Shown: positions 1 through 8,040 of the stretch, one piece after another | Layout: every line of letters begins with the position of its first letter | Numbering within the stretch: position 1 is the stretch's first letter | Origin: Rossellomorea aquimaris | GTDB lineage: Bacteria > Bacillota > Bacilli > Bacillales > Bacillaceae_B | DNA length: 64,000 nt | Direction of reading: 5' to 3' | NCBI RefSeq assembly: GCF_020172085.1 | Contig: NZ_JAIVAT010000008.1 | Location: 331,172 to 395,171 of the forward strand | Translations under genes and position numbers: made by a program | The notes under the pieces: generated by a model | Seen by the model: the letters and a program-made list of their open reading frames with translations, nothing else | The model's database searches: none | Told to the model about the DNA's origin: nothing

Positions 1-1
1 G

Positions 2-901
2 AATATCCTGATATACGGAGTATCGACGACGGACTCAAAGCTCTCTTTTGAGGTCCTTCCGTTAAAAAGCAGATCAATAGAAGAAAGCTCCTTTGTAAAA
101 GCAGAATACAATTCCGCTTTAAGCGAGCCTGTGAAGATCCGTTTTTTGAATAACGGGAAGGAGGCATTCAGCGTTGACCCAAGTCCCCTGTCATTTATCG
201 GGGCAAATGTCGTTCGCACAGCTTTGCAATCCTATATGAAAGACAAGGGGATGCCTCCTGAAAGACTTAATCAACTGGTGGCAGATTATCCGGACAATTA
301 CCTTAGCTTCATTCCGAATGAAGCCACTACCGGTTCGAATTCCGTTTCCAGCTCGTTCACAGGTTCAGGGGGATGGGTGTACAATCATGAGGCTGCGGCG
401 ATGGCCGATATGTTTTATCCAAACACTCCTGACTCCTCCCCGATCCCCTTCAATCCCGTACAGGTGGATATCGATAAACAGACATTTTCCCTCATAGTCA
501 AAACCCCGCCCTATATCATTTCATCTCATTCGATCGGCATCGGAAAGAATGACTCCACTCCTATCGGCCGTTTTCCCATACGAAACCGGGTCCTTGAACC
601 ATTGGGGGAGCACCCCGGCATGTTTGGTACCGCAGCCCTCGGCATGGGGGACATCGCCATCCACGGGACCTTCGATGAAGCATCTATTGAAAACGCCATG
701 TCACATGGGTGTATCCGTCTTACCAACCCAGACATAAAGGAAATATATGACCTTGTTCCAAAAGGGGCCGTTGTAACAATCAGCGATAGCAACGCTGAAC
801 ATAAACTGAAACCGGTCAAACAAAACCTGGATCAACTTATTCCTCACAGTGGATCGGGGAACAACCAGACTTCTGGTACCATTTTTACGTGGGCTGACTA
901 A
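2..901 (+). CDS. L,D-transpeptidase (YkuD domain), 5'-truncated by window edge
   Basis: The reading frame is open from base 2, so the start lies outside the window; an internal GTG at 131 is unlikely to be the true start. The C-terminal half is a YkuD catalytic domain: it carries IHGTFDEASI and the active-site motif SHGCIRLTNP, with the nucleophilic Cys codon at 710-712. Family members cross-link or anchor peptidoglycan stem peptides (3-3 bonds) outside the membrane, using the Cys as acyl acceptor. The part before the domain is not recognisable to me and could be a substrate-binding or anchoring region. The gene stands alone, followed by its own terminator. The family call is strong; the physiological role (spore cortex, vegetative wall) cannot be told. 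Confidence 0.88.
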   Translation, partial: NILIYGVSTTDSKLSFEVLPLKSRSIEESSFVKAEYNSALSEPVKIRFLNNGKEAFSVDPSPLSFIGANVVRTALQSYMKDKGMPPERLNQLVADYPDNYLSFIPNEATTGSNSVSSSFTGSGGWVYNHEAAAMADMFYPNTPDSSPIPFNPVQVDIDKQTFSLIVKTPPYIISSHSIGIGKNDSTPIGRFPIRNRVLEPLGEHPGMFGTAALGMGDIAIHGTFDEASIENAMSHGCIRLTNPDIKEIYDLVPKGAVVTISDSNAEHKLKPVKQNLDQLIPHSGSGNNQTSGTIFTWAD

Positions 902-941
902 AAAAGAAGCGATTCTATTGATGAATAGAATACACCTACAT

Positions 942-976
942 CAGGACATGTTTATACCATGTCCTGTTTGTTTTTA
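942..976 (+). terminator. Rho-independent terminator of the L,D-transpeptidase gene
   Basis: A 9-bp perfect stem (942-950 with 958-966) with a 7-nt loop is followed by a T-rich run. Confidence 0.8.
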
Positions 977-1079
977 CCTTTTTTCAGCAAGGGTACTTTC
1001 TGAAAAAATTTTATGGTATGATGATTTAATTGTTTGCCTATTACATTAAAATTGCATTCATCTTAGAAAAGAGGTCATT

Positions 1080-2270
1080 ATGGAAGAAACGGCATTATCC
1101 AAACAGCATTGGTTCCTGATCTTTACACTTACACTACTAACATTTGTTCTCGGGACAAGCGAATTTGTCATCGTCGGGATCTTAACGGAGATTTCTTCAA
1201 GTCTCCATATAACGAATGCAAAGGCAGGGACGCTTGTTTCAGCGTTTGCCATCACCTTTGCCATTGCCACACCCATTGTCATGTCTGCTACAAGCCATTT
1301 TCCTAAACGGAAATGGGTGTTGTTTTTGATAGGGGCATTCATTATTTTAAATGCGTTGTGTGTGATTTCGTCGAGCTATGTCATGCTTATGGCACTTCGA
1401 ATGCTGACGGCGATTGTGACAGGAGTCTTGATTTCCCTTGCCATGACGATAGCCAGTGAAGCCATTCCCGTCACAAAACGTGGAGTGGCCATCTCATTCG
1501 TATTTGGCGGATTCACCCTTGCGAACGTAATCGGTGTTCCCATCGGCACGGTTATCGCCGGATGGTACAGCTGGCATGCTACATTCTTACTAACGACATT
1601 GCTTGGTGTTGTAGCCTTTATGGCATCTTTCATGAACCTGCCGAGTAAGCTCAGTCAATACCGCAGTTCCATGCGTGATCAATTCTCTTTATTGACCCAC
1701 CCCCGGATCCTGATGGCGTTCTTCATTCCATCCCTTGGTTTCGGTGCGACCTATGCGGTATTTACGTATCTTGTTCCAATCCTTAATATGATGGAAGCTC
1801 CGGACAGCTCCATCAGCTTGATTCTGTTTGCCTACGGCTTCATCTCGATCTTCAGCAACATTCTTGCCGGAAAGATCGCCAGTCACAACGCCATCGGTCG
1901 GCTCAGATTCGTTTTCCTTGTACAGGCCTTTGTGCTGATTGCCCTGTACTTTACGACCGATCACTTTGTCATCGGTTTGATCAACATTGGCCTGATGTCC
2001 TTAATGGCCATACTGCTCACTACTTCAACCCAGCTTTATTTGATCGACCTTGCTGGTGTGTATCAGCCAAAAGCGACGGGACTCGCCGCTTCCTTGATGC
2101 CCGTAGCAAGCAACGTCGGTATCGCCATGGGATCGGCATTAGGCGGATTCGTCTACCATCAGGGACCACTGCTGAATGTGACACTTGTCGGCGGAGTGGT
2201 TGCGATTTGTGCAAGTTTGCTGACCTTCATGAGTTACCGGTTAGACCAGAAGCAGGGGACATTGGCATAA
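1080..2270 (+). CDS. MFS transporter, DHA1 / AraJ-like drug or sugar efflux permease
   Basis: A 396-residue polytopic membrane protein with about 12 hydrophobic segments, usual for the major facilitator superfamily. The N-terminal LGTSEFVIVGIL and the stretch around GWYSWHATF resemble the AraJ/YdhP arabinose-efflux type of DHA1 exporters, which use the proton gradient to expel small molecules. The ATG at 1080 is preceded by AGAGGT about 6 bases upstream. It is monocistronic, between two terminators, and convergent with the next gene. The substrate cannot be inferred from sequence. Confidence 0.85.
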   Translation: MEETALSKQHWFLIFTLTLLTFVLGTSEFVIVGILTEISSSLHITNAKAGTLVSAFAITFAIATPIVMSATSHFPKRKWVLFLIGAFIILNALCVISSSYVMLMALRMLTAIVTGVLISLAMTIASEAIPVTKRGVAISFVFGGFTLANVIGVPIGTVIAGWYSWHATFLLTTLLGVVAFMASFMNLPSKLSQYRSSMRDQFSLLTHPRILMAFFIPSLGFGATYAVFTYLVPILNMMEAPDSSISLILFAYGFISIFSNILAGKIASHNAIGRLRFVFLVQAFVLIALYFTTDHFVIGLINIGLMSLMAILLTTSTQLYLIDLAGVYQPKATGLAASLMPVASNVGIAMGSALGGFVYHQGPLLNVTLVGGVVAICASLLTFMSYRLDQKQGTLA

Positions 2271-2292
2271 ATAGCTGACTTCGTTAATAAGA

Positions 2293-2326
2293 AAGGGTTC
2301 TGATCAGAGGATCAGAACCCTTCTTT
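2293..2326. terminator. Bidirectional terminator between convergent genes
   Basis: A perfect 13-bp stem (2293-2305 with 2310-2322) with a 4-base loop, and T/A runs on both sides, serving the MFS gene and the HAAS gene. Confidence 0.85.
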
Positions 2327-3313
2327 TCATTTATTGGCTTTTTTAAAACCATCATAGCTATTGATTACCGCGGACACCAATAGTGCAACCGATATTGTGA
2401 GGTACAGCCACTGGAAGTTGAAAGAATCGTTGAATAGTGTCTGTATCCTCTCCGGAAATTCAGGATTCAATAGATCCATATTCCTGAACATGAACATAAA
2501 GGCAGCCACAGGAATGAGCTGAAATCCTGCATTTACAATAGCCAGGCTCCAGGTCCAGACACCTTCTTTCCATTTTTTAAAAAGAAGGAGAAGTTCCATG
2601 GCAATCAGGAACACCACCAAAGGCCAGTATCCGATGAGCACATCCTGTTCAAAGATAGGAGTGAACCCTCCGTTGTCGCCTTTTTCATATAATCCGAGAA
2701 TACTCGAAGCCTTAAAGTAACAGGTAGACCAAATAACCGTCCAAATCAACCCTCCGAAAATCTCCATCTTGGAAACTCGTTTTTCTTTTGGGATATATGG
2801 GATATCTTTTAAGTCATCAGGCGTCCATTCCTTGCCTTTGATTGTGATTGGAGCCTGACTGTCAGTAGAAACCGTTCGCTCGAGGACGATAAATGTAATG
2901 GTCAGCCAAAAGAAAACCTGCATTCCCGTACCAATGACCTCGACGACCCCATTTCCTGCTATGGAGAGGAAGATCCCAATGGGATTTGATTCCCCAGAAT
3001 AGTCCAAAATGGAGGATACCGCTAACACAATGAACGTAATGGCTGCAGAAATAGGGAGGATGATCTTCAGGAGAGCAATATACAAATCATAATATCTCGG
3101 TCCGATCAGATACATCGGCCTGTCTTGATAGTTCGAGGCTAAAACAGCAGGATCTCCAAGAGAAGACAGAACCTCCTTCACATCATCCTCTGTATAATCC
3201 TCCGGTAGCATATCTTCAATCGAGGACCTTAATTCAAGGGCAATATCCTCCCGATTCTTCTCGGGCAGCCTTCTCATCACTTCTTGAATATACAGTTCAA
3301 CAAGCTTCATCAT
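2327..3313 (-). CDS. HAAS-domain multi-pass membrane protein, PadR partner
   Basis: The N-terminal 75 or so residues (VELYIQEVMRRLPEKNRED and on to LGDPAVLASNYQ) match the HAAS domain, a cytosolic helical module commonly encoded next to PadR regulators in Firmicutes. Several membrane segments follow. The ATG at 3313 is chosen because AAAGGAGG lies just upstream and it overlaps the padR stop as ATGA, implying translational coupling; a longer frame to 3364 has no support. The ATG at 3310 is an equally possible start. HAAS proteins are thought to sense or transmit envelope signals, but this one has no known function. Confidence 0.75.
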   Translation of the reverse strand: MMKLVELYIQEVMRRLPEKNREDIALELRSSIEDMLPEDYTEDDVKEVLSSLGDPAVLASNYQDRPMYLIGPRYYDLYIALLKIILPISAAITFIVLAVSSILDYSGESNPIGIFLSIAGNGVVEVIGTGMQVFFWLTITFIVLERTVSTDSQAPITIKGKEWTPDDLKDIPYIPKEKRVSKMEIFGGLIWTVIWSTCYFKASSILGLYEKGDNGGFTPIFEQDVLIGYWPLVVFLIAMELLLLFKKWKEGVWTWSLAIVNAGFQLIPVAAFMFMFRNMDLLNPEFPERIQTLFNDSFNFQWLYLTISVALLVSAVINSYDGFKKANK

Positions 3314-3648
3314 TCCTCTTCCTCCTTTAATAATATCGCCAGTTCCCCGTGCATCTTTTCCCATTCCGCTCTTAACTGTGACAGGATCTCAGCACCGTAT
3401 TCGCTCAATACATAATATCTCCTCGGCCTGCTTTCCGACCGGTCCCAGCTGCTTGTGACCAGTTCTTGCTTCTCCAATCTCCTCAGAAGCGGGTACAGTG
3501 TACTCTGTTCCATTGAAATACCACTTTTCTCTAGTAACTGGACGAGGGAATACCCATATTGTGGTGTCCGCAATTGACTTAATACGGCCAGAGTCAATGT
3601 CCCCCTCCGCAACTCCGTCGTCAACGATGTCAGCAGTGACTTATCCAT
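3310..3648 (-). CDS. PadR-family transcriptional regulator
   Basis: A 112-residue PadR winged-helix protein: LAVLSQLRTPQYGYSLVQLLEKSG is followed by the signature STLYPLLRRLEKQELV and a basic wing (SRPRRYYVLSEYG). Small PadR proteins are dimeric repressors, often autoregulatory and released by a ligand or by an envelope partner. It is the first gene of a two-gene operon with the HAAS protein, overlapping it by 4 bases. The upstream region holds two near-identical AT-rich repeats that are likely operators. Confidence 0.9.
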   Translation of the reverse strand: MDKSLLTSLTTELRRGTLTLAVLSQLRTPQYGYSLVQLLEKSGISMEQSTLYPLLRRLEKQELVTSSWDRSESRPRRYYVLSEYGAEILSQLRAEWEKMHGELAILLKEEEE

Positions 3649-3662
3649 ATGTTCACCTCTTG

Positions 3663-3716
3663 TTATACTGTATGTTATACACTATACGCTTTATACTATG
3701 TATCATACACTATAGA
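3663..3716 (-). promoter_or_regulatory. Tandem 26-bp repeats, candidate PadR operator and promoter
   Basis: Two copies (3663-3688 and 3691-3716), 28 bp apart, agree at 20 of the first 24 positions. Both contain TTATACT near the start and ATACACTATA near the end, built from ATAC/GTAT half-sites. They lie directly upstream of padR, where its promoter must be. Confidence 0.55.
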
Positions 3717-3901
3717 CGTGTATAAAAGAAAGATATGTTTGTTAATTTTTGGATTCTATCAGTTTTTAGATGATAATTCAGCTCATTTTGACCGTTAGCT
3801 GCATGAATAAGAAATATATGAGGGATCAAGGGGTTGTGATAAGCTCCATACAAGGTATGTTTCACATATCAGCTGTTGTATAAGTCAGTAACGGCATGGG
3901 A

Positions 3902-4003
3902 TTGCGTCATTTACAGGAGGAATTGCGTCATTTTTTCATTATTTGCGTCGTTTTCGGCCTTAATTGCGCCAAAATTTTATTATTTGCGTATTTTTACATA
4001 TAT
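3902..4003. repeat. Short-period array 1 (TTGCGTC core, 20/21-bp spacing)
   Basis: TTGCG starts at 3902, 3923, 3943, 3964 and 3984, spaced 21, 20, 21 and 20 bp. Cores read TTGCGTC three times, then TTGCGCC and TTGCGTA. The 21-bp and 20-bp units alternate, and the two even units share a tail ending in ATTAT, giving a 41-bp composite unit. Same layout as the arrays at 21.9 and 50.0 kb. Confidence 0.75.
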
Positions 4004-4063
4004 TGGTTATGAATTCATTCGGCTACCTTGTGGTGAGAAGAAATGTAGGTTCGAGACGACAAA

Positions 4064-4089
4064 GGGCGGTACTGAAAGCAGTACCGCCC
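4064..4089 (-). terminator. Hairpin terminator of the YiaA-type gene
   Basis: A perfect 10-bp GC-rich stem (4064-4073 with 4080-4089) with a 6-nt loop, just past the stop codon. The T-run on the minus strand is short, so efficiency is uncertain. Confidence 0.6.
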
Positions 4090-4093
4090 ATGA

Positions 4094-4564
4094 TCAATCT
4101 TTATCTCTCGCCACCTGCGTATCACGGATGTTTTTCTGAATCGTAATAGCTGCGAATAGACTAAGAACGAATGACATTGCATAAAATCCTTTTTCACTTA
4201 AGATGATGCTTCCGGCATTATAAAGACCAATGGCCATCAAGGAAATCGCGACAATCACGGCGAACCAGCTGAGTCCGTAATAGATACCGGAAACAGGAAC
4301 ATCCTCTTCTTTATCCCTTACCGCTTTTTGCAGAGATACAGCTGCATACAGTCCGAATACCAATACTGCAAAGTAATATCCCTTCTCATTGAGCTCCATC
4401 CCTGCATTGAACAGTCCGATCAGATAAGCGGCAACACCTACCACCAAAGCCGCCCAGCTTGCTCCTTTAAAAGCGGCTGTCGGTTCACCTTCTTTTCTCT
4501 CCACCTTGATCTTTGGTTTCTTGTCATCGTTTTTCATTAATGGACTCTCATTATAATCGGACAT
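4094..4564 (-). CDS. YiaA/YiaB-family inner membrane protein
   Basis: A 156-residue protein with two copies of the YiaAB two-helix module. Each copy has a membrane hairpin around a Gly-Leu-(Phe/Tyr)-Asn-Ala-Gly motif (IGLFNAGMELNEKGYY and IGLYNAGSIILSEKGFY), then a second helix ending in a basic stretch (QKAVRD, QKNIRD). The family is widespread and of unknown function. The ATG at 4564 follows AAGGGGAG at good spacing. The charged N-terminus of about 30 residues is probably cytosolic. Confidence 0.82.
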   Translation of the reverse strand: MSDYNESPLMKNDDKKPKIKVERKEGEPTAAFKGASWAALVVGVAAYLIGLFNAGMELNEKGYYFAVLVFGLYAAVSLQKAVRDKEEDVPVSGIYYGLSWFAVIVAISLMAIGLYNAGSIILSEKGFYAMSFVLSLFAAITIQKNIRDTQVARDKD

Positions 4565-4922
4565 TGACCGCTCCCCTTTACTATCATAAATTGCACTCTT
4601 CTATATGAGACATTATAACAATATTTTACAGAATATACTTACAATTATTGAAACTACTATAAATTTATTCCATATTTTAAGTATTTTTTCTGAGTATATT
4701 CCATTCAAGACTGAAGGAGGGAGGAAAGGGTGTAATGTATTGAACCTTTTCAAATATTTCCCTTACATCAAAACGTCTCGTTCCCTTGCACTTTTTGCTT
4801 AATACCATTAAAGTATATACTGGTTGGAATCCATCCTAGATGGGAATGGATAAACTAAGACATGTGTTACTTTTTAATTTTGGGAATGTGTATTTCCTTA
4901 AAGGAAAGGGTTTAAATAGATT
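4565..4922. other. Intergenic, divergent promoter region
   Basis: About 360 AT-rich bases between two divergent genes, which must hold both promoters. I see no convincing sigma-A pair, RNA motif or gene; a 65-codon frame at 4605-4802 has no ribosome binding site and no recognisable content. Confidence 0.5.
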
Positions 4923-5918
4923 ATGAAAGATAATTTTTGGCATGAGTTACCTCGGCCGTTTTTTGTTCTGGCACCGATGGAAGCCGTGACCGATGTGGTT
5001 TTCCGTCATGTCGTCAGTGAAGCGGCGAGACCTGACGTGTTTTTTACAGAGTTTACGAATACAGAAAGCTATTGTCATCCGAAAGGAAAAGACAGCGTAC
5101 GCGGGCGTCTGACGTTCACGGATGATGAACAGCCGATCGTCGCCCATATTTGGGGAGACAAGCCTGAATACTTCCGTCAAATGAGTATGGGCATGGCAGA
5201 AATGGGCTTCCGCGGAATCGATATCAATATGGGCTGTCCTGTGCACAATGTCGCGGCAAATGGGAAAGGCTCCGGCTTGATCCGTCGCCCGGATACGGCA
5301 GCAGAAATCATCCAGGCAGCGAAAGCAGGAGGACTTCCCGTCAGCGTGAAGACTCGCCTCGGTTATACCAAGGTGGAGGAATGGTACGACTGGCTGAAGC
5401 ACCTGTTGGAGCAGGATATCGTCAACCTTTCGATCCATCTTCGGACGAAGAAGGAGATGAGCGACGTCGATGCTCACTGGGAACTGATTCCTGAAATCAA
5501 AAAGCTACGTGACGAAATCGCTCCTCATACACTTTTGACCATCAACGGAGACATTCCTGACCGTCAAAAAGGACTTGAACTCGCCGAGAAATACGGAGTG
5601 GACGGCATTATGATCGGACGTGGGATCTTCCACAACCCGTTCGCTTTCGAAAAAGAGAAGAAAGAGCATACAAGCCAGGAACTTCTTGATCTCCTGCGTC
5701 TGCAACTCGATCTCCATGATCAGTACTCCGAAGAACTTGAGCCGCGGCAGTTTAAACCGCTTCGCCGCTTCTTTAAGATCTACGTCCGCGGATTCCGTGG
5801 AGCAAGTGAGCTGCGAAATCGTTTGATGGAATCAGAATCCACGGATGAAGTTCGGGCTCTGCTTGATGAGTATGCGGATAGAGTGAAGGATGAGGAAGGG
5901 TTTTCTGTAACGAAGTAA
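4923..5918 (+). CDS. tRNA-dihydrouridine synthase (Dus family)
   Basis: A 331-residue FMN-dependent TIM-barrel enzyme that reduces uridine to dihydrouridine in tRNA. Family motifs appear in order: APMEAVTD (17-24), DINMGCP with the catalytic Cys at about 105, [17 protein letters not shown], and [12 protein letters not shown] near the C-terminus. The origin-region location and sequence differ from the usual Bacillus dusB copies, so this is probably an additional Dus of different site specificity. The ATG at 4923 follows an A/G-rich stretch with AAAGGAAAGGG, with slightly long spacing. Monocistronic, with a strong terminator. Confidence 0.9.
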   Translation: MKDNFWHELPRPFFVLAPMEAVTDVVFRHVVSEAARPDVFFTEFTNTESYCHPKGKDSVRGRLTFTDDEQPIVAHIWGDKPEYFRQMSMGMAEMGFRGIDINMGCPVHNVAANGKGSGLIRRPDTAAEIIQAAKAGGLPVSVKTRLGYTKVEEWYDWLKHLLEQDIVNLSIHLRTKKEMSDVDAHWELIPEIKKLRDEIAPHTLLTINGDIPDRQKGLELAEKYGVDGIMIGRGIFHNPFAFEKEKKEHTSQELLDLLRLQLDLHDQYSEELEPRQFKPLRRFFKIYVRGFRGASELRNRLMESESTDEVRALLDEYADRVKDEEGFSVTK

Positions 5919-5943
5919 AAGCTTATTTTGTATTATAAGACAA

Positions 5944-5977
5944 AGAGGAGAGCCAAGATGGCTCTCCTCTTTTTTTG
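5944..5977 (+). terminator. Rho-independent terminator of dus
   Basis: A perfect 12-bp stem (5944-5955 with 5959-5970) with a 3-nt loop and a run of T. Confidence 0.9.
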
Positions 5978-6052
5978 TAAAAATGGATCTCACCCTTATC
6001 CCATGATTGAGATCTTACAGCTGGTTTATCTCTAACCCAAAACGTTCTTAAA

Positions 6053-6070
6053 TTGTTCAATACTTCACAA
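6053..6070. promoter_or_regulatory. Candidate Rex-binding site upstream of adh
   Basis: TTGTTCAATACTTCACAA agrees with the Gram-positive Rex consensus TTGTGAAATATTTCACAA at 15 of 18 positions. Rex represses fermentative dehydrogenases until NADH/NAD+ rises. The site is about 120 bp before the adh start. Confidence 0.5.
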
Positions 6071-6189
6071 TCTTTTCGCCAAAAATGGTGCTATGATGGT
6101 TTTGTAAAGATGATTTGCTGAATTTTGGTATAAACATAGTGTAAAAGGCTTTTCAAATTCAAATTGATTACAAAAGGAGACATCACATT

Positions 6190-7221
6190 ATGAAAGCAGT
6201 AGTCGTGAATCCAAATGCCAAATCAAACATTGAAGTGATTGAAAAGGAATTACGTCCGTTAAAATCCGGTGAAGCACTGGTAGATGTAGAGTATTGCGGT
6301 GTCTGTCATACGGATCTGCACGTTGCAGCCGGTAATTTCGGAAATGTCGAGGGTCGGATTTTAGGTCATGAAGGAATCGGTATTGTATCTCAAATTGCCG
6401 ACGATGTGACAAGCTTAAAGATCGGTGACCGAGTCAGCATCGCCTGGATGTTTCATTCCTGCGGCCGTTGTGAATATTGTACAACAGGAAGAGAAACATT
6501 CTGTCGTAACGTCCAGAACGCGGGTTATAGTGTGGACGGAGGAAAGGCTGAACAATGTATCGTAGCGGCCGACTATGCCGTCAAAGTACCTGAAGGATTG
6601 AATCCTGCACAGGCCAGTAGTATTACATGCGCAGGCGTCACTACGTACAAAGCCATCAAAGTGGCGGATATTAAAGCTGGTCAATGGATTGTCATCTATG
6701 GGTGCGGTGGACTTGGGAACCTTGCTATCCAATACGCCAAACACGTGTTCAACGCAAAGGTCATTGCTGTCGATATCAATGACGATAAATTAACTCTTGC
6801 CAAAGAGATCGGGGCAGATATGACCATTAACCCGATCACCCAAGGGGATGCTGATCAACTTATCCAAGAACAAATCGGTGGAGCTCATGCCGCAGTCGTA
6901 ACAGCCGTGTCTAAAGCTGCTTTCAATTCTGCCGTCAATGCAGTCCGCACATGCGGGAAAGTCGTGGCCGTCGGATTGCCATCTGAAACCATGGACCTGA
7001 ATATTCCACGACTGGTACTGGACGGAATTGAAGTTGTCGGATCTTTGGTGGGAACACGTAGAGACCTTGAAGAGGCGTTCCAATTCGGGGCAGAAGGCAA
7101 AGTCGTGCCTATCGTTAAAACCCGCTGCTTACACGAAGTACAGGATGTGTTTGAAGAGATGGAAAAAGGGAAAATCCAAGGTCGGATGGTTATTGATTTT
7201 AAACAACATTCATATAGATAA
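6190..7221 (+). CDS. adhP: Zinc-dependent alcohol dehydrogenase (AdhP/AdhT type)
   Basis: A 343-residue medium-chain dehydrogenase interconverting primary alcohols and aldehydes with NAD. Catalytic zinc ligands are visible: Cys39 in CGVCHTD, His60 in GHEG and Cys147. The structural zinc loop has four Cys (91, 94, 97, 105), and the Rossmann motif is GCGGLGN at 171-177. Length is exactly that of bacterial ethanol-active ADHs. The ATG at 6190 follows AAAGGAG. The upstream Rex-like box suggests induction under NADH excess or low oxygen. Monocistronic. Confidence 0.93.
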   Translation: MKAVVVNPNAKSNIEVIEKELRPLKSGEALVDVEYCGVCHTDLHVAAGNFGNVEGRILGHEGIGIVSQIADDVTSLKIGDRVSIAWMFHSCGRCEYCTTGRETFCRNVQNAGYSVDGGKAEQCIVAADYAVKVPEGLNPAQASSITCAGVTTYKAIKVADIKAGQWIVIYGCGGLGNLAIQYAKHVFNAKVIAVDINDDKLTLAKEIGADMTINPITQGDADQLIQEQIGGAHAAVVTAVSKAAFNSAVNAVRTCGKVVAVGLPSETMDLNIPRLVLDGIEVVGSLVGTRRDLEEAFQFGAEGKVVPIVKTRCLHEVQDVFEEMEKGKIQGRMVIDFKQHSYR

Positions 7222-7234
7222 TAGATTTGAAATG

Positions 7235-7271
7235 GCGGGATCACCGGTGACAATGGGTGATTCCGCTTTTG
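7235..7271 (+). terminator. Terminator of adh
   Basis: An 11-bp stem with one G-U pair (7235-7245 with 7256-7266), followed by TTTT. Confidence 0.7.
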
Positions 7272-7289
7272 TTAAGGGGTTGGTTAGGA

Positions 7290-7961
7290 TTATTGATTCT
7301 TAATCGCCTCAGCAAGCCCGTGCAAAGAATCATACTGTTTAATTATATAATTGCGGCCATCCTTATGCAGGTACCCTTTCTTACAAAATTGCGTCAAAAC
7401 ATGCAATAAATGGCGGTAAGATACGCCTAAATAATCACAAACAATGACGTGCTTTTCTCTATAAACCCCATTATCAGCGGTTTGTAAAATAAAATCTGCA
7501 AACCTATTTTCCAAGGGGAATGCAAGACTTTGTGAATACTTGGCTGCCATTAGCGTTGCCTTCATGCTCAAAAACTTGGTTAATTCACGCAGGAATTTTG
7601 CATCTTCAAGTAATTTGGTACGACAATGATAATAAGGAATCGCAAAACAGACCGTTTTGGTCGATGCTTGAATCCCTTTTGTATAATACACATCATGAAG
7701 TAATTCCATTTCTCCAATATAATCATGTGCATTGATAAAATTGATAAGTGACACTTTTCCGTTCTGATGGGTGACGTATATTTTGGCTTTTCCCTCTGTT
7801 ACATAAAATAAAAAGTCAGGTCTCTTCCCCTCTTGAATAATCCATTCACCACGGTCATATTCCCTAACTTCCATAAACTCTTCAACGTTGAAAGAAAATT
7901 TACTCGCTATAGAGTGCTTTTCTACATACAGCCGCTTTTTCTCACCTTTATAAAATTCCAT
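7290..7961 (-). CDS. Crp/Fnr-superfamily regulator, YeiL type
   Basis: A 223-residue regulator. An N-terminal cyclic-nucleotide-binding fold (about 30-115, with FLFYVTEGKAKIY and the GEMELL turn) precedes a C-terminal winged helix (about 170-205, CDYLGVSYRHLLHVLTQF as recognition helix). It lacks a Cys cluster for an Fe-S centre like that of Fnr; overall it resembles YeiL. The ATG at 7961 is chosen because GAGGTGG lies just upstream; a TTG at 7973 would place that site inside the gene. It is divergent from a transporter across an 18-bp perfect palindrome, so it probably controls that transporter. Confidence 0.8.
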   Translation of the reverse strand: MEFYKGEKKRLYVEKHSIASKFSFNVEEFMEVREYDRGEWIIQEGKRPDFLFYVTEGKAKIYVTHQNGKVSLINFINAHDYIGEMELLHDVYYTKGIQASTKTVCFAIPYYHCRTKLLEDAKFLRELTKFLSMKATLMAAKYSQSLAFPLENRFADFILQTADNGVYREKHVIVCDYLGVSYRHLLHVLTQFCKKGYLHKDGRNYIIKQYDSLHGLAEAIKNQ

Positions 7962-7974
7962 CTTCCACCTCAAA

Positions 7975-7992
7975 ATATGAGATATCTCATAT
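7975..7992. promoter_or_regulatory. 18-bp perfect palindrome, candidate YeiL-type operator
   Basis: ATATGAGATATCTCATAT lies between the divergent regulator and transporter. Its TGAG-N4-CTCA core has the size and symmetry of a Crp/Fnr site. A second palindrome, CATGATATCATG, lies at 8008-8019. Confidence 0.6.
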
Positions 7993-8040
7993 AATCGTAT
8001 CTATTCCCATGATATCATGCTAATGATTAGGAGGATACAA

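Larger units (their letters stand above)
3649..4093. other. Intergenic region between padR and the YiaA-type gene
   Basis: No gene is supported. It holds the padR operator repeats, the short-period array at 3902-4003 and a hairpin at 4064-4089. Small open frames here have no ribosome binding site or recognisable product. Confidence 0.6.

Noticed and set aside
4605..4802. 65-codon frame upstream of dus
   Set aside because: No ribosome binding site, Ile/Asn/Phe-rich AT-driven composition and no recognisable domain.
4947..5477. 176-codon antisense frame in dus
   Set aside because: It is opposite a gene with clear catalytic motifs; Cys/His-rich antisense artefact.
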